Below the pieces are notes generated by a model, which was given only the letters and a program-made list of their open reading frames with translations, did not search any database and had not been told where the DNA came from. This document shows, in pieces, positions 58,601 through 64,000 of a stretch of DNA of 64,000 nt; the first letter of the stretch is position 1; each line of letters opens with the position of its first letter. Origin of the DNA: a virus; IMG/VR virus record IMGVR_UViG_3300042691_050360, positions 62,001-126,000 of that record, one strand, 5' to 3'. Position numbers and translations under genes: made by a program.

Positions 58601-59160
58601 CTAATTTGTTTAGACAAGGGAAGTACAGATATATAGACAGCCAGCAAAAAGTCCACACCATTGATGTTTACAATGAAAAAGATATCGCCTTTTATGAAAA
58701 ACTAATACAAAATCCAGAAGAGGCTTATATTGATAATATTGAGTCTTACATAGGCTATCAAAAGTTAATTATGTTTGATAACGCACCGCAAGAATTCGGG
58801 GAAAGCCAAATCCCCAATACTTTGATACCATCAAATAAATATGCCAAATCTTGGGTTGAGAGAATTTTTAAATCTGCATACACTGATGTTTATGAAACCA
58901 TCAGTCTTAAAGCCTTCGTAACAAAGCCCCTGAAGGAATGGGGTAGTTTTTATGTTGCTTTTGAAGAAGATGGGAGGCTATTTACTTTTGAGCAGGGCTC
59001 CGGGAGAATAATCGAATTACAAGATGATAAGAAATCCGGAGATGTCAGAATGCCCGATAGATACTTGTATCAATCGGTAACATACAATTTTGACATAGAT
59101 AAAAATCTGATAACTGCTGAAATTCAAGCTTCCAAGAAGGCTATTCAAGCACTTGATTAA
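55693..59160 (+). CDS. Baseplate hub-like protein
   Basis: This 1155-residue protein has a long beta-rich N-terminal half. From about residue 660, SNSVKSLSLTKRLDEDKNARISSELDIQFLN...FEGMVEDIKVTEGLSETIVKVQSKDLLQKI resembles the first beta-barrel domain of phage baseplate hubs (gp27/late-control-D type), which describes small-angle references and reaches G-x-V-x-x-(I/V). The end (WGSFYVAFEEDGRLFTFEQGSG...YLYQSVTYNFDID) suits the last hub domain. There is no lysozyme domain. It would join tail tube and central spike. Confidence 0.5.
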   Translation: MAVGTQIQESNYSNFDFSDSINLKKSQLNIKIELGVLNIKSRSGFQQSYAENISENQFFPLAGGKQAQSFVSTPTLNPNKSQTLVSTVNGIMNQHFTVTGAPYCTFVEGTLEAGAEHPYYNLIKGPPTAPFYESSSTLSYAPSNPAILTQFFQQSYNSESLVFNKVGSPFIPGTTKTSNAVDEKKKAGAISTITSYNIWEVENLGGIDPRDPKQRENKTQFFNFQRYLGFLPKPGATLDKIQPYAQTVSFSDTAEIQVFASNSQVSLRRYYPMSKDYAHESGCKYLIYDSATGSAPELKAEPLKLDKVYYTPDPKKPNITKKVPAVGFVLKLSSVVLNNIPPTAAQNNPTILAAPQILVSWGRINASEEELKQATKLGEICKYTLKLSANETPTVYFNITDRELTNDVVSANNKSVSLTALKGLASQDGNTGAKSPNDLQIFVYYTGPYMQIGNTPNPGEWQTVAAPDEIPLDNYPGEPASQPTKKLRHMLDDTSEIRISAQFVNFTFSYGPPLFSPYDPNNINKFSANLANTLNFISGDEPESAEEAQSEPSVFNGFSVSATARTSIAENILNNSILTFGSAEDLDVNVKPDDINNEITEINSAAFIDARADISAADFSYDTVASGTKFKLTFPKNAGGFTFNNFKPVFAPEPDIKESYTNYEFKIRNSKDTISEILSNSVKSLSLTKRLDEDKNARISSELDIQFLNLNKSESGLKILQFMRQNITTIRVSAGYETLYPFFEGMVEDIKVTEGLSETIVKVQSKDLLQKIFVDDETIIVSTVYMNFQGMRYNKVINQMVYYSELHNHFKYALGDPTAAGKDGQTLGYAFNFNEFYRLPPIDVSSLSPKAASLKIVPYDDKVNTYYNLLAYIKNLSIQISDGRSQNSVRFDVPIYYWYTSGSGEDKDFQGTKEVIRGNGIVMSSRTMSKDTDTFYLSKKNISKEMTTDISSLHGMLSGSEAFTSTSKSTNLFRQGKYRYIDSQQKVHTIDVYNEKDIAFYEKLIQNPEEAYIDNIESYIGYQKLIMFDNAPQEFGESQIPNTLIPSNKYAKSWVERIFKSAYTDVYETISLKAFVTKPLKEWGSFYVAFEEDGRLFTFEQGSGRIIELQDDKKSGDVRMPDRYLYQSVTYNFDIDKNLITAEIQASKKAIQALD

Positions 59161-59275
59161 TCTAGCTAAGCTACTCAGTATATTCTGTAATTCACCCCGC
59201 TCGCACAGGTATTTTGGTAGAAAAGATTAAATATTAACTTAGGGTGCTTGTGATTAGTCATGGGCTGAAAACTAT

Positions 59276-59488
59276 ATGAGATTCACAAGTTTGTCAGAAG
59301 CTATTAGATTTTACTCAAGAGAGGAGAATATTATGAATAATTTACCGCCATATTCATCCCTCGCGGCGGAGTTAAAAATAATTCCTCAAAACACTCATTC
59401 CGTGCCCCCTCCCCCAAATGTGCTTACCTACGGTCAATCCATTTGGGGGATTGGAAAGATTATAGAAATTTCTGAGCCTCAAGTATGA
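59276..59488 (+). CDS. Small protein coupled to the giant fibre gene
   Basis: This 70-residue protein starts MRFTSLSEAIRFYSREEN, with a Pro-rich centre (SVPPPPNVLTYG) and an end with GKIIEISEPQV. Its stop overlaps the next ATG (ATGA), so it is co-translated with the fibre gene. No family is recognised; place and size suit a baseplate adaptor. Confidence 0.6.
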   Translation: MRFTSLSEAIRFYSREENIMNNLPPYSSLAAELKIIPQNTHSVPPPPNVLTYGQSIWGIGKIIEISEPQV

Positions 59489-62400
59489 ACGAAACTCCAA
59501 TTTATCAATTAGGTTATTTTGTCCCCAATATGACAATGGGTAATAATCTCGATATGGACAAAAATCGCTTCACCACGATTGAAAATCAACTCTACAATGT
59601 TTATAATATTTTTGGAAACGGAATTCTGTCTGTTTACGATTCTTCCGGTCAGCAAGTTTCATCTTGGGTTTTGTCGTCCGTTCCAAATGAAAGAAGTGTT
59701 CAGATTTCTTCAGGCAAGGGACATATAGCCTACAAGTACACTGAAACTACATCTGCTGAGAATATTGACTTAATTCTCCCAGGTGGCACCACTTCGGGAA
59801 GTTTTTGGTATTATTTATACGCCACACCCAATCTGCTCACTCCCACGGAAAAATCTGTAACATTTCTAGCCTCTTTAACGCAGATATCAGATCCTGTGAA
59901 TTATATTGGCCTTGGAGCCGCGTTTTTATATATCAACCCATCCGATGGATCTTTCACAGTAACAGTTTACAATACATCAGATTACGGCCGACAGGAAATT
60001 TCATTATTTGCCTCCTTAACAAGTTTGGTTAAAAACCACGTTCATATAGGTGGGCCAAATAATCCATCCCCTATTGACCTTGGCAAACATGTCACTGGAT
60101 TTCTTTCTTCAGAAAATATAAGCAACATTGATTTAAATAAGGTTACATCTGGAACATTAGATCCTAACCGACTCCCCTTAATAAATCATAATTCTTTAAC
60201 GGACATTGGAACTCTTACGCACGATCAGATTGATTCGTTGCTCGCGGCTTTGCAATATCCAGGGGCTAATTACAATCTTTCTGATTATGGAATTGTTAAT
60301 CGCCTTCAAATAATCTTGGCATTAAAAAAGCAATCTGGTTTTTTCAACATTGACGGTGAGCAGCTGAATTCTATTTTTTACCTACCATACCCTCAGTTGG
60401 AAAATTTTGTAGATAGAGCTAATACCACTGCAGTTGTCAATAATGAAATTCACAGAGTTTACGGCGTTACGGGGCTTGCTAGACAATCAAACATTATTAA
60501 GATCAACACCACTCAGGATTTCAATACCGCATTATTTTACGCGGAAGACTCTGTTATAAATCCTCCTGTTTCTAACATCCAAGTTACAGGTGTTACTACC
60601 ACATCATTGGCGGGGACGATCAATATGCCTTACGGCTTAACTGGTTCAGCAAGCACAATTTATGTCTCAAGCTCTCAAGATTCCTATGTTTCCTCTTTCA
60701 GCACTTCTGGCACATTTATAAACAGGAGAATAGATTTTGATCCCAATTTGAATCTTAACTCACCGCTTGGACTTTGGTACGACAAAGTTTCTGGTTATCT
60801 TTATATTGCAGACACATTTAATCACCGAATTATCGTCACCGATTCAACCTTAACCAATCTGATAGCGAAGATAGGTGCCAATGACGCTTCTGGCATGCCA
60901 GGGCCTGGTTCAGGCAATGGCTTCAATTTTCCAAAGGGGGTTTATGGAATGGGAAATACTTTTTATGTTTCTGATTCCGGCAATAATCAAATTCAAAAAT
61001 ACATATGGCAATCTGGTAATGCAAATTGGCAACGAACATATCAATACTCTGATGGTACAATTTTCGGTCTTAACCAATCATTGAGTGATCCTCGTGGATT
61101 GTTTGCCACATCTGTGGGAACTCAGAATTTTCTTTTTGTTGCAGACTATAATAATCACAGAGTTTTATGCGGAATTGAGACTAACAATAGCTATAGCGTT
61201 TATCAGGTATTGGGGCAAAATTCAGCTGGCTTTGGGATCTTCAACACTAACCTCATCACATATGATGAGTCTCTTAATGTTGTTGGAACGGGCGTGGCGT
61301 TCACATTTAATAACACCATTGTTGGAACCATATCTACCATTGGGGTGGCAAATTCGGGCGTTAACTATTCAGATTTTGATACTTTTATTGTTTATTATAA
61401 CGGAAACAACAATGGACTAATTAATGTTCTTACTGACGGTGCTGGGCATATCACCACAGCTTTTGTTTCATATGGATTTTCAACAACAAACAATCTTGGC
61501 TTTGATCACCCACAGGGTATAGCTTTCACCCAAATGGGCACAAATCTTAATCTTCTAATCACAGACACTGACAACAATCGAGTGGTTAGCTATAATGCAT
61601 CTTCTGTGGGCGTAGGCACCACTAATAATCAATTTAATTTTGGCTATACGTTCGGCACCGCAGGAAGTTTAAACGACACACCATCTCTTATTTACTTTAA
61701 CAGACCAACTGGTATATATGCACAACAGGGCTTCGGCACGGTTTTTGTTGCTGATAGCTTGAACAACAGGGTTCATGGACTAACTACAACTTTTACTACA
61801 TTCTCAACATCGTCAATTTCTTCGCTATCTACATCTATTTTTGGAGTAGGAGATACTTCGCTCACTAGCGGAGGAATAACACTAACTCAACCTATTGGTT
61901 ATGTTGGCATAGCCACTCCATCTACTGGCTTTGTTACTCCTCCCAATTGGTTTGTCGGCGAGCAAATATCTCAGGGTACACAGGTTCAGGCTGATATAAT
62001 CGCCAGATATTCATATGTAACATTTAGCACGAAAACATTTGACATCCAAGACACAATCGCTGTGGCAATCGGCACAATAAATGAATCAGCTAACCAGAAC
62101 TTAGGTCAGATTGGGTGTTATTTAGTTTTTGATGACAATTTTAGCGATGGAACAAAAATAACATTTTCGCTAACTAATAATTCCGCAAAACCAAGCATCA
62201 GAATATCAAGCATATTTACTTTGCGACAGCAAGGCTTAACAAACAATCAGCTATTTAATTTCGTAGCTCTGTCTAATTTCACAACTCAGCCAAATCCATC
62301 CGTGATTGGATTCGGGTTTAAGTGGAGTACAGAAACTGGATGGGCAAATAGTGACATCCTTCAATTAGGTTGGTATCTGCCGGAATTTGATTCAAATCTT

Positions 62401-64000
62401 CTTAGGGTATCATATCCCAAAGTTCTGAACTACAGACAAAAATATGGATTTAAAAATAGCATCTTTGCATTCAATGCAAATCGTTACTCACCAACTGGAG
62501 TATTTGTTTTCAGGTTTGATTCCGGACTAAGCGGGGGAACTACATTTGATTATGGAAGTTTTATCTTTGCAAATCCTGTTTCCGCTGGTGGTGCATCTTC
62601 GATTCAATTTTATTACAGAACCGCTAATACACTCCAGGAGCTGAACACTTCTGGACAAAAAAATCAGATATTTCCAGTTTCGGGCGGAAGTGCTTCCATA
62701 AATGCCTCTGGTAGATTCATAGATTTACTCTTCTATTTTAACGCATCTAATATTGATTCATTAGCAGCACCTGTATTGAGTAGCATTTCGCTTTACTATA
62801 CGGTTTTTGGATCGGCAACAGGCATTATTTATGACACAAATGTTAACAATGCACCAGCTGGATCTTACCCTAGATTTAAATGGTCTCAGGGATCTCTTTC
62901 AAATATAGATATACTTCCCGTTCCAGGTGGCAATACACAATCTTATCAAATTGAGATATCTAATACTGAAAATCTCAATAAATACACATTCTTGTCTGCA
63001 AATAATTTGCAATTTGCTTCAGGTGATAATTCAAGTGGATTCGTTGATATCAATAATAATTTCTATCTTTCACCATACCAGGCTTTTGCCGGCCTTGAAA
63101 GTGGTCTTCTTAGCCCCCAGCATTACGTTGCAAACAGCTCCAACGGATATTTCATAGCAGACACGGGCAATGATCGAGTGATAGAGGTGGATTCTGATGG
63201 TTCTATAGCAAGGGCGATCCAAGGCAATATTACTCTTCCAAGATGTGATCGGGCTTTTGCGGTTCTGGGGGCTTTCTATAACCAGAACACCAAGCAGCTC
63301 TATGTTCCATTTAGCCAGTACCTCTTTTTGCCCAATAGCTATCTTCAACAGCTGGCTATTTATATAAACGGCGTATCATATAATCTTTCAAATTCCGCGT
63401 TCTTTGTGCAGACTGACACCGGGCTTTTTGCTATCAATTCGAATAATCAATCTTCTACTTTTTACGCCACAGCAACCACCGCTATGGATGCGATAATCGG
63501 TGAGTATCCTGATGATATTAAATTCCAGATACAAAATCCCCAACAAAACCCTCCATTCCAGGTTCCAACCACGGGCAGAAGTGATGGAAATGAGCCAGAA
63601 AATGAATCAATAATTTATGACAACATTACATTCTCTGAGTTTGTTTCAAATAGAAATCAGGGAATTGGAACTGTATTGAATTTTGAAAATAACATTACAG
63701 AGGTTGTAATTGATCCAACCACATTTGGCACGGCTGATGCAACAACAACCGTTCTGTGGAGCTACTGGCAGGGTAATAATCAATTCCCTAACTATTCCAC
63801 ATTCTACTCAATTCCTGTAAATGTATTCCCAATTTATTTTGACAATATTTTCAAGCCCTTACATCTGGATTACACAGAAAGCGAGACACTTGTCGTCTCA
63901 ACTGTTGGCAACACTGCAGTCAGGGCGTATAATAACTTGTTCGAACTTGATTATAAAATTAGCATTGGTAATTTCAATTTTAATGAGAAGCTTGGCGGAT
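59485..64000 (+). CDS. Giant NHL-repeat tail fibre or adhesin (3' end outside window)
   Basis: The frame starts at ATG 59485 (MNETPIYQLGYFVPNMTMG) and remains open to the window end, at least 1505 residues. The start is fibre-like, with LVKNHVHIGGPNNPSPIDLGKHVTG, a segment seen at attachment ends of phage fibres. From about residue 430 NHL-propeller blades follow: PLGLWYDKVSGYLYIADTFNHRIIV, PKGVYGMGNTFYVSDSGNNQIQK, PRGLF...FVADYNNHRV, PQGIAF...LITDTDNNRVV and PTGIYAQQ...FVADSLNNRVHG; a further blade with YFIADTGNDRVIEV is near residue 1230. NHL propellers bind proteins, sugars or nucleic acids. Host recognition is the likely role. Confidence 0.7.
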   Translation, partial: MNETPIYQLGYFVPNMTMGNNLDMDKNRFTTIENQLYNVYNIFGNGILSVYDSSGQQVSSWVLSSVPNERSVQISSGKGHIAYKYTETTSAENIDLILPGGTTSGSFWYYLYATPNLLTPTEKSVTFLASLTQISDPVNYIGLGAAFLYINPSDGSFTVTVYNTSDYGRQEISLFASLTSLVKNHVHIGGPNNPSPIDLGKHVTGFLSSENISNIDLNKVTSGTLDPNRLPLINHNSLTDIGTLTHDQIDSLLAALQYPGANYNLSDYGIVNRLQIILALKKQSGFFNIDGEQLNSIFYLPYPQLENFVDRANTTAVVNNEIHRVYGVTGLARQSNIIKINTTQDFNTALFYAEDSVINPPVSNIQVTGVTTTSLAGTINMPYGLTGSASTIYVSSSQDSYVSSFSTSGTFINRRIDFDPNLNLNSPLGLWYDKVSGYLYIADTFNHRIIVTDSTLTNLIAKIGANDASGMPGPGSGNGFNFPKGVYGMGNTFYVSDSGNNQIQKYIWQSGNANWQRTYQYSDGTIFGLNQSLSDPRGLFATSVGTQNFLFVADYNNHRVLCGIETNNSYSVYQVLGQNSAGFGIFNTNLITYDESLNVVGTGVAFTFNNTIVGTISTIGVANSGVNYSDFDTFIVYYNGNNNGLINVLTDGAGHITTAFVSYGFSTTNNLGFDHPQGIAFTQMGTNLNLLITDTDNNRVVSYNASSVGVGTTNNQFNFGYTFGTAGSLNDTPSLIYFNRPTGIYAQQGFGTVFVADSLNNRVHGLTTTFTTFSTSSISSLSTSIFGVGDTSLTSGGITLTQPIGYVGIATPSTGFVTPPNWFVGEQISQGTQVQADIIARYSYVTFSTKTFDIQDTIAVAIGTINESANQNLGQIGCYLVFDDNFSDGTKITFSLTNNSAKPSIRISSIFTLRQQGLTNNQLFNFVALSNFTTQPNPSVIGFGFKWSTETGWANSDILQLGWYLPEFDSNLLRVSYPKVLNYRQKYGFKNSIFAFNANRYSPTGVFVFRFDSGLSGGTTFDYGSFIFANPVSAGGASSIQFYYRTANTLQELNTSGQKNQIFPVSGGSASINASGRFIDLLFYFNASNIDSLAAPVLSSISLYYTVFGSATGIIYDTNVNNAPAGSYPRFKWSQGSLSNIDILPVPGGNTQSYQIEISNTENLNKYTFLSANNLQFASGDNSSGFVDINNNFYLSPYQAFAGLESGLLSPQHYVANSSNGYFIADTGNDRVIEVDSDGSIARAIQGNITLPRCDRAFAVLGAFYNQNTKQLYVPFSQYLFLPNSYLQQLAIYINGVSYNLSNSAFFVQTDTGLFAINSNNQSSTFYATATTAMDAIIGEYPDDIKFQIQNPQQNPPFQVPTTGRSDGNEPENESIIYDNITFSEFVSNRNQGIGTVLNFENNITEVVIDPTTFGTADATTTVLWSYWQGNNQFPNYSTFYSIPVNVFPIYFDNIFKPLHLDYTESETLVVSTVGNTAVRAYNNLFELDYKISIGNFNFNEKLGG

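Larger units (their letters stand above)
8382..62943. repeat. Dispersed 9/10-mer ACACAATCT(G) / (C)AGATTGTGT, 29 copies
   Basis: Starts of exact 9-mers: 8382, 9087, 9139, 9340, 9498, 15197, 15926, 16741, 18232, 26647, 33423, 34941, 35419, 36722, 37597, 40322, 40817, 40907, 41445, 43678, 43894, 44692, 45259, 45940, 46784, 49805, 50994, 54479, 62935. Seventeen extend to the 10-mer with G (or C on the other strand). They lie in both orientations, mostly inside genes and in several reading frames, and are absent from 1-8381. Confidence 0.9.

Noticed and set aside
59805-61420. Several 69-111 codon plus-strand frames near 59.8-61.4 kb
   Set aside because: All lie in other frames of the giant NHL fibre gene, which stays open through the region with consistent blades.

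Overview
The window is a contiguous piece of a large tailed-phage genome. Head, connector, tail and baseplate-type genes sit next to lysis, nucleotide, DNA-processing and tRNA genes, nearly every gap is short, and many start and stop codons overlap (ATGA, TAATG). No bacterial housekeeping block is present. The sequence is AT-rich by eye and the standard genetic code fits every gene. The host is not shown directly. Two hints point towards an Armatimonadota- or Planctomycetota-like bacterium: a prepilin-type (DUF1559-like) gene at 9978-10955, and many start codons that sit just 4-6 nt behind a -10-like box, as expected for leaderless mRNAs. This host assignment is an inference.

Layout. 1-0.5 kb: end of a nuclease gene and a small gene. 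0.5-8.3 kb (+): head module of maturation protease/scaffold, acidic scaffold-like protein, decoration-like protein and HK97-type major capsid protein, closed by a terminator. 8.3-16 kb: accessory cargo, namely a LAGLIDADG endonuclease, the pilin-like gene, a FeoA-like protein, repeat-containing phage proteins, a glycoside hydrolase and RmlA. 16-19 kb: small paired, membrane and lipoprotein genes. 19-34.4 kb (-): a long virion operon running from connector proteins (32-34 kb) to tail and baseplate proteins. 34.5-38.3 kb: DUF6065, RusA, DnaJ-like, amidase and methyltransferase genes. 38.3-42.2 kb: two minus-strand tRNA arrays separated by a dCMP deaminase block. 42.2-48.7 kb (-): nuclease with INT-type repeats, propeller-like structural protein and small genes. 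48.6-64 kb (+): a second virion operon ending in a giant NHL-propeller fibre gene that runs out of the window.

How the parts work together. The capsid and tail operons supply the particle. The amidase and glycoside hydrolase probably attack host wall and surface polymers, while RmlA and the methyltransferase may change sugars. The tRNA arrays, dCMP deaminase and J-domain protein support phage production. Four nuclease genes look like mobile homing-type elements.

The main unexplained signals are: (1) a 9-mer, ACACAATCT/AGATTGTGT, found 29 times where about one is expected, on both strands and in several reading frames; (2) tRNA genes with insertions of 17 and 24 nt, or a 2-nt deficit, in the anticodon loop; (3) both tRNA arrays preceded by the same leader of mini-ORF, small hairpin, terminator and a boxA/TTGACA-like block; (4) a phage-wide leaderless-type promoter; (5) a PHP-fold protein without its metal ligands inside the virion operon.
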